The notes under the pieces are model-generated. The model had not been told where the DNA came from and did not search any database. It saw nothing but the letters and a program-made list of their open reading frames with translations. The position numbers and the translations under genes were made by a program. From positions 1,937,761-2,001,760 of the forward strand of contig NZ_HG428741.1 in NCBI RefSeq assembly GCF_000380245.2: a stretch of 64,000 nucleotides of DNA, in the 5' to 3' direction. Numbering within the stretch: position 1 is the first letter of the stretch; every line of letters starts with the position of its first letter. The stretch comes from Bacillus massiliigorillae (GTDB taxonomy: Bacteria > Bacillota > Bacilli > Bacillales > DSM-1321). Positions 18,349 through 27,084 of this stretch are shown here, in pieces.

Positions 18349-18609
18349 TTGGCATATAATATATCTAAGTTTATCGATACACTGGAGGGAATTAATATAT
18401 ATTTACTAAATAGCTTTTTGGTGACTATGATAATAGTAGGAGTATTACTGTTTGTTCAAGGGGTGCAGAAAAAATCCCAGTTCACGAGGTTCCTTGGTGG
18501 GATGGCTTTCTTGAGTCCTATATTTTACTTCATCGGTTTTTTACCTCTTGCTCCTTCAATTGCATTAGTAATTTCATATTTTGGGAGGAGAAAGGAAAAT
18601 CCTGCTTAA
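18349..18609 (+). CDS. Small two-helix membrane protein; start uncertain
   Basis: Up to 86 residues with two hydrophobic segments (FLVTMIIVGVLLFVQGV, and GGMAFLSPIFYFIGFLPLAP then IALVISYF) and a basic C-terminus RRKENPA. I do not recognise the family. The only canonical early start, TTG at 18349, lacks a ribosome binding site and coincides with a TATAAT-like promoter element. A strong GGAGGG at 18384 is followed by in-frame ATT (18391) and ATA (18397), so initiation may use a non-standard codon or the gene may have lost its start. A terminator follows directly. Confidence 0.55.
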   Translation: MAYNISKFIDTLEGINIYLLNSFLVTMIIVGVLLFVQGVQKKSQFTRFLGGMAFLSPIFYFIGFLPLAPSIALVISYFGRRKENPA

Positions 18610-18636
18610 ACAGACTTTTTAAAGGGTCTGTTTTTT
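18606..18636 (+). terminator. Terminator after the small membrane protein
   Basis: Hairpin AAACAGACTTT / AGGGTCTGTTT followed by TTTTT, overlapping the stop codon of the preceding gene. Confidence 0.82.
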
Positions 18637-18775
18637 TATGCATATCTTAACATTTCAACAGTCCTATAGTTTGATAATAAAATAAGGCAATATCAATGGA
18701 CTTTCCTATTTCGGAAACACCCATAATATTGCCTTATACATGTTTATTTTTCTGATAATTTTTCGTATACAAAAT

Positions 18776-19594
18776 TTAACTTTGATGCACTTTCCTAAAT
18801 TGACTAGGAGACATTTGAGTTAAATCTTTAAACACCCTACTAAAATAAAAACTATCTTGATAACCTATTGCTTCTGATATTTCGGCAATTGACAATTCGC
18901 TAGCTGTAAGTAATTCCTTCGCCTTTGAGATTCGATACCTCGTCAAATATCGGATAGGCGTTAACCCTGTTATTTTTTCGAACAAATAAGCAATTCTTCT
19001 TCGATCAATATCGAACATATCCGCTACTTCACTAATGACTATTTCCTCTTCATAGTGAGTGTGGAAATAATCTAATATTTGTGTAACCTGCTGCAAAGTA
19101 AGATTATATTGACTATTTCTAGCACCATTTAAAATAGATTGTAGCAAATTCATAAAAATAACCTTTAATTCAAATTGAGAAAAATAATCTGGATTCATAT
19201 TTTTGGTTAATAATTGATTAAGAATTTCTTGAACTTCATGCATATTATCAATTTCTATAGAGAAATGTTGATTTACAAATGATTTCAACTCATCCTTGGC
19301 TTGTATTACCTGATAGTGAACAACAACATATGTCCAATCCTCTTCATATGTTTTTATCTTTATATCCATACCTTCTCCAGCATGTACAATCGTATTTACA
19401 TCTATATGATAAGGAACACCGTTCAAAGAAAAACGCGCAGTCCCCCTTAACGGAATAATTAATCCACAAAGTTGAAAGGCTGTCTTTCGATTCGTATCTA
19501 TTTTCCCTACAGGCAATGTACTTTTAAAAGCATTTTTAAATTCAATTGTTGAAGTCGCAAAATACTCGATTAATTCATTTATTTTAATAGCCAA
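18776..19594 (-). CDS. AraC-family transcriptional regulator
   Basis: A 272-residue regulator. The N-terminal half is a cupin-like sensor domain (CGLIIPLRGTARFSLNGVPY near residue 47). The C-terminal 100 residues carry two helix-turn-helix motifs (EEIVISEVADMFDIDRRRIAYLF, and SIAEISEAIGYQDSFYFSRVF split as usual) with the terminal FKDLTQMSPSQFRK signature. It faces the siderophore operon end-to-end and could control it, as Btr does for feuABC in B. subtilis, but unlike Btr it has no siderophore-binding domain. Target genes are inference. Confidence 0.83.
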   Translation of the reverse strand: MAIKINELIEYFATSTIEFKNAFKSTLPVGKIDTNRKTAFQLCGLIIPLRGTARFSLNGVPYHIDVNTIVHAGEGMDIKIKTYEEDWTYVVVHYQVIQAKDELKSFVNQHFSIEIDNMHEVQEILNQLLTKNMNPDYFSQFELKVIFMNLLQSILNGARNSQYNLTLQQVTQILDYFHTHYEEEIVISEVADMFDIDRRRIAYLFEKITGLTPIRYLTRYRISKAKELLTASELSIAEISEAIGYQDSFYFSRVFKDLTQMSPSQFRKVHQS

Positions 19595-19728
19595 AATTTC
19601 TTACCTCTCGTTCCATGCTTACATCTGAAATGACTTTTCTTAGCTTAGATTATATCATTAGACTTGTTTTAAAATCTAACAAGTTATTCAAACTCTTTGT
19701 TTTAAACATACAATTATTTGTATGAATA

Positions 19729-19823
19729 ACAAAAAGCCAGAAACTCTTGATACATAAAGGTTTCTGGCTCATGATAAGTGATTATTGGAGAGGGATTTGA
19801 ATCTTTGACCACATCCCTGTCAA
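19729..19823. repeat. Left attachment repeat: displaced, decayed tRNA-Val 3' end
   Basis: This 95-bp stretch aligns without gaps to 42049-42143 (constant offset 22320) and includes the tRNA-Val 3' half and its downstream hairpin (GCCAGAAAC / GTTTCTGGC). Identity is complete at the inner end (CATCCCTGTCAA, 19812-19823) and near-complete over the hairpin. The tRNA part carries many substitutions, as expected for a displaced copy no longer under selection. Confidence 0.9.
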
Positions 19824-19839
19824 TTTTGTTTGGTGAAAT

Positions 19840-19962
19840 AAGCTCAGTTAAATACCTTCAAGGAAGCTTGATTAAATAAGGTTTTGAAGGGTGTATAAAT
19901 CAAGCTAGTTAAATAAATTAAGCTCAATAAAATAATTTGGTGAGCAAATGTGTGAGCATTTT
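19840..19962. repeat. Candidate integrase arm-type repeats inside the left end
   Basis: Four related direct repeats of the form AAGCTYRRTTAAATAA occur at 19840, 19864, 19901 and 19920. They are followed by GTGAGCAA and TGTGAGCATT (19941-19960), which recur near the other end at 41991-42008. Position just inside the attachment core fits binding sites for integrase or Xis. Function is inference. The stretch 19963-20250 shows no gene. Confidence 0.55.
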
Positions 19963-20251
19963 TGGTTAGTAAGTGGTCTATAATAAAAATTTTATTACTA
20001 AGCGCCTAAAAAAGAACATTGTATCAATCTGACTTTTATTCTAATTTATATTAAATATAGAACTTTGTTTAATAAAAACTTAGCATAGCTATCTGAATTA
20101 CTAGTTAAAATTATCTTATATACCTTTTATTTCAATTATCCAACTACACACTTTGGCTTTTCACAATACTAGTTTCTTTCTATATACTTATAATTATGAA
20201 ATTTTCCACTAATAGAAAATATGGTATTTTATGCAAAAGGAGTTTTTGTGA

Positions 20252-20391
20252 ATGGATATGATTATAAAATCGACTGATTATTGCGATTTACTTAAACAAG
20301 GAAAGAGATAAGATTTGCTTATTATAAAAAAGATAAAAATGGTAAAGAGATTTTTGTCCCAAGTCCATTAGATTTAGAAGAAGAATATTAA
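20252..20391 (+). pseudogene. Frameshifted small gene downstream of gajB
   Basis: A good ribosome binding site (AAAAGGAG) precedes ATG encoding MDMIIKSTDYCDLLKQGK; the frame then stops at TAA. The other frame continues with RFAYYKKDKNGKEIFVPSP and LDLEEEY before a stop. Joined, the two make a plausible protein of about 46 residues, so a single small indel near 20310 seems to have broken it. Family not recognised. The stretch 20392-20565 holds a short hairpin (ACTCTCAATTGAGGGT) and nothing else. Confidence 0.4.
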
Positions 20392-20565
20392 TAGAACTTA
20401 TAAAAGAAGGTATAAGGGTCGGAATTCTCGGTAAAGAGAAATTGGTAAACATTTCAACTGAACTTTAAGTACTCTCAATTGAGGGTGTTTAAAGTTCAAT
20501 TGTACATTTCTTGTTAATTCACAATCTTTTTGTTGAAGTAAAGGCTATAAAGCTACCTTTTTATT

Positions 20566-22116
20566 TTAATCCTTATAACATAATATTCGATTAAGATTTT
20601 CTATTTTTGAGTCTTTAGATAACTCAGCTATATATTCATAATATAAGAAATCATCGATAAACATAACAAATTTTTCTTTTGCACGGGTAACACAAACATA
20701 ATGATTTTCTAAGTTTTCATTATTATATATTTTATAATACTTTGAAAAACTAATTACTTGATCAAATTCTAATCCTTTGGAAGCAAAAACAGTCATTACT
20801 TTGTGTCTTTCTTCTGCTAATCTAAATGCCATATCATATTGATCATCGCAAACACTAATACAAAATTTTGATATTTCCTCTTCACTTATACTAACTCCTA
20901 AAAAGGCAAATAACTCATACAATACATTTGTGATATATTCTGCTTTAACTACCTCTTTGTTTCTTAATTTTTTAATGATATTTTCAATATTAATTCTAAC
21001 TTGTCTTTTATCATCTATTTGCAACTTTTCCAAAAAATCGTGAATTGAATAAACAGAATTCGTATTTTTTATAAAAAATGCTAATTCTTTTAAAATTAAT
21101 CCATTAGGGAGACCTTCATCAATTGGAGTCCTTGGAATAAAAACAAAATTAAATCCAGCTTCATTTAATCTATTTGTTATGTTGATAGCATCATTATTAT
21201 AATTAGCAAGGATTGTAATTTCTTTGTTAATATCAATACTATTATTATCAAGTAATCTTTGAAAATCAGCAGAAAAGCTATTAAAATTAAAGGAATTATG
21301 GTTACTATTCATAAAAATAACATTACTAGTCTCATTTCTTGATACTTTAAAATATTTGTGATTATGTATAAGATTAGCATAGTTTTCTATTTCTTCATCA
21401 CAACGAAAATTTGTTACCAATTCATATTTCGTGAATCCTTGATCTAGTAAGTCGAAGATATTGTGCATAGCTCCTCGCCACGTATAAATAGCTTGTTTTT
21501 TATCTCCCACAATAAATAATCTTATATTTAAAGACTCCTTTAATTTCATAAATAATAAATGCATATCTAAATCAGAATCTTGATATTCATCTATAAAAAT
21601 CATTTCATATTTTGCTTTTAGGTATTCTTGACAAGCTACAGACTTTTCTAAAACTTTTAATGCTAACCTAAAGTTAAAGTTTTCTTTATTATTTCTAAAG
21701 GTTCCAAGAATTTTTTGTTGTTTAAGTTGCTCTAATCCGTCTTCAAAAGAGTCGAATTTAAAATCAGCCCCATATTCTACTGTGTATTCTTTGCTATACT
21801 CTTTTCCAAAAGCATCTTGTATGAACGGTCTAATTATTTCACTTTCTACAAACGAATCATTTGTCATAGCTACAAAAGTTTCATCTGTTATACTACTAGA
21901 CTTTTTCTTTATTTCTTCCTTTGCTTTAACAGTAAATGTAATTGCAGCTACTGTCTTATGGTTTTTAATGTTGTTTAATTCTAAACCTAGTTTCTGAACC
22001 ATTATTGTTGTTTTTCCTGAACCTGCACTAGCGGAAACAACTATACTTTCTCTATCTTGAAGAATAGCATCTCTTTGTTCCTGGTCTATAATCTTTCTTT
22101 TTTGTTTAATTTGCAT
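20566..22116 (-). CDS. gajB: Gabija anti-phage system protein GajB (UvrD/PcrA-like helicase)
   Basis: A 516-residue superfamily 1A helicase-like protein, somewhat shorter than UvrD, as expected for GajB. Motifs in order: SASAGSGKTT (Walker A, residues 28-37), MIFIDEYQDSD (motif II), VGDKKQAIYTWRGA (motif III), LVTNFRCDEEI (motif IV), MTVFASKGLEFDQVI (motif V) and HYVCVTRAKEKFVMF (motif VI). I start at the ATG overlapping the last 11 nt of gajA; an upstream in-frame ATG at 22146 lies further inside gajA. In Gabija, GajB senses DNA ends or nucleotide changes and works with GajA in a large complex (known). Directly after gajA in one transcript. Confidence 0.9.
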   Translation of the reverse strand: MQIKQKRKIIDQEQRDAILQDRESIVVSASAGSGKTTIMVQKLGLELNNIKNHKTVAAITFTVKAKEEIKKKSSSITDETFVAMTNDSFVESEIIRPFIQDAFGKEYSKEYTVEYGADFKFDSFEDGLEQLKQQKILGTFRNNKENFNFRLALKVLEKSVACQEYLKAKYEMIFIDEYQDSDLDMHLLFMKLKESLNIRLFIVGDKKQAIYTWRGAMHNIFDLLDQGFTKYELVTNFRCDEEIENYANLIHNHKYFKVSRNETSNVIFMNSNHNSFNFNSFSADFQRLLDNNSIDINKEITILANYNNDAINITNRLNEAGFNFVFIPRTPIDEGLPNGLILKELAFFIKNTNSVYSIHDFLEKLQIDDKRQVRINIENIIKKLRNKEVVKAEYITNVLYELFAFLGVSISEEEISKFCISVCDDQYDMAFRLAEERHKVMTVFASKGLEFDQVISFSKYYKIYNNENLENHYVCVTRAKEKFVMFIDDFLYYEYIAELSKDSKIENLNRILCYKD

Positions 22117-23866
22117 CACTTGGCACCAACTTTCCAAGAGCTTCAAAATGTTTATGTTCTAATATTTTTTTACAATCATCTTTACAAAGACTATTTGTCA
22201 ATTCAATCATATTTATTAGTTTGTGACTTTGAAGATATTTAATAGGATTTTCGCCAAGTATAGCAGTCATCCTATCACCTATACATTCATATAAATCGTG
22301 TTCTAAATCAATTTCTGACAAGAAGATATTATTTTTCTTTAACTCTTCTATATCATTATTGTATTTCGCAAAAATATTTTTCTTTTCTTCAAAAATCAAT
22401 TCTATCTTGAGATTCTCATCTTTTTTCAACTCACCTAAGTCATCTGGCACCATATAATCTAAGATTACACTTTCTTTCTTGGGCAAACCCATTGCTCCTA
22501 AACATCTATTGAGACCTATTAAGTCAAAATTTGTTGGATTACCTCTTTTAGCTTTTAAATCATTATCTGTCTTGATAATAGGCTTTATATCTAATGCTTT
22601 TAATACTTTGATATAAGGTTCAAAGTTTATACCACCAACATCCAATAAATATCCCCCATCCAATTCATATGTTGGATAAATCTCTTCAAGGATTTTTTCA
22701 AATAAAACCTTTTCTGAGGGACCCTCCACCAAAAGAACTGTTTCAGCAAACAATGCTGTAGATAAAGATTTGTTTAATTCTTTTTTTACATTCTTATATT
22801 TATCTTCAACACAGTATACATACGATTCGCAGTTAACTTTTCCTTTAGAGAACACCCTAATTAATGAAGCATTATCCAATTCATATAATAATTCCGAAGA
22901 ATGTGTAGACAAAAAGAAATACTTATATACTGCAGATTCAAATAACTGTTTAGACAAAGCAATTTGCATTGATCTATGTAAACTATTTTCAGGTTCTTCA
23001 ATAAGATAAATTATTATTTGATTCCCTGTTTGCTCTTGGATAATATGATTTAAAATAGAGTATGCCAGTATTTTTTTTCTTCCATCTCCTGAAGTAGGAT
23101 AGATATTATCATCATTTTCTCTTTTTAAATATGGTATTAAATTTCCAAAATATCCATTTATAGAAATTTCCGATTTCATTTCTATAGAAATATTCTCTTT
23201 TTTAAGTTTCTTGTACTCACTGGTTAAATTTTCTTGGAATTTTTTTATAACCTCCATACTACTAATCTTTTCATTTAATGTTAAACTAAGATCTTTGATT
23301 TCTTTTGATATAGTAATATCTGATTCATTCAATTTTGTTTGGTCAAAAAAATGTTTCCTATTCTTAGCAAACGTTTCAGCAAGGTCAATAGTTGGATCTA
23401 CATAAACAATTTTAAAAAGTTTATCTAAAGGACTGTAAATCCCCTTTTGAATCAATTCATCTAACTCTTGTATATTATTCCCCCAATATAATTTTGTAAT
23501 TCCAACACCTTCTGATTTGTCATACTCCCCAGTTACACGAAAATAAAATAAATCCTGCTCCCCATTATTAGTTGCCCTTGATCCACCAACCTTCGCAATT
23601 ATATGTTGCGAATCATCATCAAATTCTCTATCTTCTAAACTGACTACAAGCGTAATTTTAATTTCATTTTCAGTATTGTTTTTATAATAATCTGATTCTC
23701 TAAATCCATTCTTACGTATTTCTCTATCTAATAAGAATCGAAGGGCATACATAAAATTTGTCTTACCTACATCATTCATACCAAAAATAACATTTTGATT
23801 TGCTAGATTTATATTTGCAAATTCAAAATTTCTGAAGTTTTCTATTTCTAAGCTCTTTAATTTCAT
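22106..23866 (-). CDS. gajA: Gabija anti-phage system nuclease GajA (OLD-family ATPase-TOPRIM)
   Basis: A 586-residue OLD-type protein, close to the usual GajA length. N-terminal ABC-type ATPase: Walker A GMNDVGKT (29-36), signature-like TSGDGRKK (258-265), Walker B IYLIEEPENS (286-295) and switch His in STHSSEL (320-326). C-terminal TOPRIM nuclease: LLVEGPSEKVLF (metal Glu, about 382), DVGG (409-412) and KTDND (432-436). Class 2 OLD proteins are paired with a UvrD helicase, as here; known GajA nicks DNA when nucleotide levels fall during infection. GAAAGGAAG precedes the start. Confidence 0.92.
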   Translation of the reverse strand: MKLKSLEIENFRNFEFANINLANQNVIFGMNDVGKTNFMYALRFLLDREIRKNGFRESDYYKNNTENEIKITLVVSLEDREFDDDSQHIIAKVGGSRATNNGEQDLFYFRVTGEYDKSEGVGITKLYWGNNIQELDELIQKGIYSPLDKLFKIVYVDPTIDLAETFAKNRKHFFDQTKLNESDITISKEIKDLSLTLNEKISSMEVIKKFQENLTSEYKKLKKENISIEMKSEISINGYFGNLIPYLKRENDDNIYPTSGDGRKKILAYSILNHIIQEQTGNQIIIYLIEEPENSLHRSMQIALSKQLFESAVYKYFFLSTHSSELLYELDNASLIRVFSKGKVNCESYVYCVEDKYKNVKKELNKSLSTALFAETVLLVEGPSEKVLFEKILEEIYPTYELDGGYLLDVGGINFEPYIKVLKALDIKPIIKTDNDLKAKRGNPTNFDLIGLNRCLGAMGLPKKESVILDYMVPDDLGELKKDENLKIELIFEEKKNIFAKYNNDIEELKKNNIFLSEIDLEHDLYECIGDRMTAILGENPIKYLQSHKLINMIELTNSLCKDDCKKILEHKHFEALGKLVPSDAN

Positions 23867-24522
23867 AATTCTCTTCCTTTCAACAAATACATATTCATAT
23901 CATTATAAGTAAAATTACTCGGTTGTTTATTTTTCTTTACGTCGAAATTATACTACAAAACACCCAAAAATGTTCTTTTTTAACATTTTTGTTGATTCTT
24001 AGTATTATAATACCCGGTCTATTCATAATGGATAAAAAATGAAATATAAAAAAGAAGAACACCTCGTGTTAGAGGACTGACTGCCCTTTTTAAAAATGAG
24101 TTACAAAACAAAATTGATTTCAATTGGCTGATTAATATTCTTAAAATAACTTTTAAGAATAATTTTATTTTATCCATACACAACTCTGATCATTTATATA
24201 ATCACTCACATATTCTCAATAAATTCACAAAACGTCCTCTAATATGGAAACATTTTTTCTCCACTTCTACATCAAAATCATTTATAATACCGCATAAAAT
24301 CTCCAGAGCATTAAACCCCAAAAGTTTTTCCCACTTTTAAACTCAAATGATGTACAATATAGAATTTTTAATGAAGCAACACGTACTATGAAAATTTTTT
24401 CACCTTGCATAGTTTATTTGATATATAATAGTAGGCTTTATTTATGGAAAATCTATTACAACCTGAATCTAATCATTGATTCAGTTTTTTAAAAAAACTT
24501 TTTTCATTTTCACATTTCAGCT

Positions 24523-24712
24523 GGTATATAATCCATTCATTGATTCGAGGACTTGCTTAAAAAATCTTTTTTCATCTGCGAATCTCAGTTGGTATATAAT
24601 CCACTCATCGATTCGTGGACTTGCTTAAAAAATCTTTTTTCATCTGCGAATCTCAGTTGGTATATAATCCACTCATCGATTCGTGGACTATTAAAAAATC
24701 TTTTTTTCCACT
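24523..24712. repeat. Tandem 68-bp direct repeats upstream of the recombinase module
   Basis: Units begin at 24523, 24591 and 24659, exactly 68 bp apart; the third is partial and diverges after about 32 bp. Each unit starts GGTATATAATCC and contains an inverted pair TCCAC...GTGGA plus CGAATC...GATTCG. A weaker, partial copy precedes at about 24490. They end 80 nt before the Xis-like gene, so they may be operators, recombinase-binding sites or repeated promoters (each has TATAAT). The wider gap 23867-24794 holds no gene. Confidence 0.8.
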
Positions 24713-24794
24713 TCGAGTTCCAACCATTTTAAAATGATAGGTATCAATTGAAATCACAAACAATTAATCTGTTTTTTATTAAAGGAGAATGTAA

Positions 24795-24992
24795 ATGTAT
24801 AAAACTATAGAAGAATATCCACTCGTATTAACAGCCGCTCATTTGGCAGAAATCTTATGCGTCTCAAAACCAACTGCTTATGAATATATGGAACAAGAGT
24901 CTTTTCCTATAATCCGAATCGGCCGTTCAAAACGTGTACTTAAAACGAAATTTTTCGATTGGCTTGCTCAACAACAAAACCAAGCATCGTAA
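24795..24992 (+). CDS. Xis-like helix-turn-helix DNA-binding protein
   Basis: A 65-residue protein of the excisionase/MerR-like DNA-binding family (HTH_17): LVLTAAHLAEILCVSKPTAY is the helix-turn-helix and FPIIRIGRSKRVLKTKFFDW the wing. AAAGGAG precedes the start. It is a paralogue of the 60-residue protein at 40562. It is probably the first gene of a transcript leading to two serine recombinases and may control direction of recombination. That role is inference from family and position. Confidence 0.8.
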   Translation: MYKTIEEYPLVLTAAHLAEILCVSKPTAYEYMEQESFPIIRIGRSKRVLKTKFFDWLAQQQNQAS

Positions 24993-25156
24993 AAAATGTA
25001 GTAGATGATTCAAAAGATCAATCGCTACACCTAACGAAAAATCTTTACTCAATAATTTGGCAAAAAAAAGAAGTTTTCTAGCATCACCTATTGAAAACCT
25101 AAATTTCCGGCAATATAATTCGTTCGAAAAATTCATAGTAAACTAAGGAGCACCAA

Positions 25157-25291
25157 ATGAAAGAAAAACAACACGATTTAGATTGGATTGATTCAATATT
25201 GGAAAACTGTGAAAACCTTGGTATTTCAAAACAAATCATTCATCGTTTTGTACAGTACTATCTATCAGAAAGTGAGGATTTGAATGAATAA
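25157..25291 (+). CDS. Small acidic protein of 44 residues, unknown
   Basis: Starts with a good ribosome binding site (AAGGAG, 7 nt before ATG). Sequence begins MKEKQHDLDWIDSILENCEN and is predicted helical and soluble. It overlaps the next small gene by 8 nt, so the two are translationally coupled. No family recognised. The first of three tiny genes between the Xis-like gene and the recombinase pair; the coupling argues that it is real. Confidence 0.6.
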   Translation: MKEKQHDLDWIDSILENCENLGISKQIIHRFVQYYLSESEDLNE

Positions 25292-25430
25292 CTTGATTCA
25301 TTTATTGAAAGAACTAGAGGTGCCAGCAATTACTGAGGGCATCTTTATAACACCATTTGATAGTGACTCTGACCAATCAGCTCACTACCAAATGGAGCTA
25401 GATTTCAATAATCATAGTAAAAAACAATAG
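25284..25430 (+). CDS. Small protein of 48 residues, unknown
   Basis: Begins MNNLIHLLKELEVPAITEGI; soluble, acidic. Its ATG lies inside the end of the preceding 44-residue gene, with GTGAGGA upstream as ribosome binding site. No family recognised. Forms part of the conserved-looking string Xis-like, 44 aa, 48 aa, 56 aa, two serine recombinases. Confidence 0.55.
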   Translation: MNNLIHLLKELEVPAITEGIFITPFDSDSDQSAHYQMELDFNNHSKKQ

Positions 25431-25490
25431 TATAAAATAAATCACTTTCGTCAATGATTGTACTAATTCATTGACGAAAGGATGATTGAA

Positions 25491-25661
25491 ATGTCACATA
25501 AACCAGTAGTAAAAGTTTCATTTAATGAAGATGCACAAGAGGAATCCGTTTATTTTCTTAAAAGACTCATAGAAAAAATTATTTTAGATGAACTTGAGCT
25601 ACCTCCACAAATGAAAGGAGCGTTTTTGCTTCATAACAAAGACATAATGGAAAAGGAGTAG
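25491..25661 (+). CDS. Small protein of 56 residues upstream of the serine recombinases
   Basis: Begins MSHKPVVKVSFNEDAQEESV and continues with a helical segment FLKRLIEKIILDELELPP. Ribosome binding site GAAAGGATG lies upstream. Its last codons contain the AAAAGGAG that serves the first serine recombinase, whose ATG is 4 nt further on. No family recognised; could be an accessory factor for recombination, which is a guess from position. Confidence 0.6.
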   Translation: MSHKPVVKVSFNEDAQEESVYFLKRLIEKIILDELELPPQMKGAFLLHNKDIMEKE

Positions 25662-25665
25662 ATGT

Positions 25666-27084
25666 ATGGACTACATAGATGTCAAAAAATTGTATACCCA
25701 AAATATTGTTTTGTATTGCCGTGTATCAACTGCTGAACAAGACATACTAAAGCAAATTACTTTAGCTGAAATTTACTTATCACAAAACGACATCACTACA
25801 GACACTGTAAAACGATTTATTGATGATAACGTTTCTGCAAATAAACTAGCTGCCAAAGATAGACCAGAATTCCAAAAACTTTTAACAGAAATAATGAGTG
25901 GAACAGTGGACACATTACTAGTTCAAAGCAGAGATCGATTGGCTCGTAATTTTTATGAATATGTCGAGCTAGTCAAAAAACTACATCAATTTAAAGTGAA
26001 GGTTGTTTTTACAGATCCTGGACAACCACTATTTTCTCAAGTATTAGCTATTGAATCTTTATACGGAATATTCCCTCAATTTGATGGTCGAACTATTGCA
26101 AGAAGAACCCAACAAACTCGATTGCGATATCCTAATGCGATCCTTGGTTTTGATGTAATCGGAAAAAGAAATGAGAAGCGGTATATTCCACATCAGGAAA
26201 AAGCGAATGAATTAAAAAGTTTTTTTTATTCTGTAATCGATAGCCAATCACCTGAAAATTTAATTGAGTTGTTCATTAAGCATAGGAAGTTTTTTAAAAA
26301 TCCAGAAAAAGCTCTCAAATGCCTACAAAATCCTTTTTATTCAGGTCACTTACAATATCAAGATGAATACATACCACTTCTTTACGTAGAACCACTCATT
26401 TCTTTAGAAGAGTATTTAAAGATTCAAAGAGTTTTAGCAAAATATGAGCAAGAATTACAAAACGCCATAGCTAGTTCCACTAACAATGGAATTAACACTC
26501 CTATTTGTCATATTTGTAAAAAACCTATGCACTTTCGTCCAACTGAATTAGGAAAAAGCGGATACTATGTATGCTCGAAAAAACATCCGAAGATTCAAAT
26601 AGAAGTGAGACTTTTTAATCAATTAATCACCAATCACCTTACAGATGTATTAGAGCGCATCCAGGTGAAAGAATTAAAAAAAGATGTTTGCAATTACCTT
26701 TTCCAATTGGAAAAACATTATAAGCAAGAACTTGCTTTTCTACAAAACCAGTTAAACACAACACATCGAGAAGTGACGGATTTAATCGGCTCTAATAAAA
26801 CAACAACATTAAAACAATTAATTGAGCAGGGCAAATCTATCGAAAAGGCAATGATCAAACTTGATATGTTGTTAGAAAAAATTGGGCAAGCACAAAGTGG
26901 CATTGATAGATTTGTATCTATAGTTAAACAACGAGTTACAGACGAATTACAAAATTATCAAATTGAGTATGTATTCGCTCTTCTATTTTCAAAAGTTGAA
27001 GTAAGCACAGATGCCCTAATTTACCATACTACTTTCAGCAATTATATTGAAGGGAATGATTTTTCAAATGAGGATTCAGCATAA
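25666..27084 (+). CDS. Large serine recombinase, catalytically complete
   Basis: A 472-residue recombinase. Resolvase domain: YCRVSTAEQ gives Arg19 and nucleophile Ser21; QSRDRLARN gives Arg91 and Arg94. Then a recombinase domain (residues about 150-260), a zinc ribbon (PICHICKKPM ... YYVCSKK, about 280-310) and a coiled-coil-rich C-terminus. It binds and exchanges DNA at attachment sites by Ser-linked double-strand breaks (family knowledge). The second recombinase gene overlaps its 3' end. Size and pairing recall CcrA/CcrB of staphylococcal cassettes, but I cannot confirm homology. Confidence 0.87.
   Translation: MDYIDVKKLYTQNIVLYCRVSTAEQDILKQITLAEIYLSQNDITTDTVKRFIDDNVSANKLAAKDRPEFQKLLTEIMSGTVDTLLVQSRDRLARNFYEYVELVKKLHQFKVKVVFTDPGQPLFSQVLAIESLYGIFPQFDGRTIARRTQQTRLRYPNAILGFDVIGKRNEKRYIPHQEKANELKSFFYSVIDSQSPENLIELFIKHRKFFKNPEKALKCLQNPFYSGHLQYQDEYIPLLYVEPLISLEEYLKIQRVLAKYEQELQNAIASSTNNGINTPICHICKKPMHFRPTELGKSGYYVCSKKHPKIQIEVRLFNQLITNHLTDVLERIQVKELKKDVCNYLFQLEKHYKQELAFLQNQLNTTHREVTDLIGSNKTTTLKQLIEQGKSIEKAMIKLDMLLEKIGQAQSGIDRFVSIVKQRVTDELQNYQIEYVFALLFSKVEVSTDALIYHTTFSNYIEGNDFSNEDSA

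Noticed and set aside
19788..19823. Left copy as a second functional tRNA gene
   Set aside because: Only the 3' part is present and the T-arm and acceptor are changed; no 5' half lies next to it, so it is a displaced remnant.
20566..23866. Generic recombination/repair genes instead of a defence system
   Set aside because: The OLD-TOPRIM protein directly overlapping a UvrD-like gene, on a mobile island, with both of the expected length, is the Gabija arrangement.
24490..24712. The tandem repeat as a CRISPR array
   Set aside because: Units are contiguous 68-bp copies without unique spacers and no cas genes are near.
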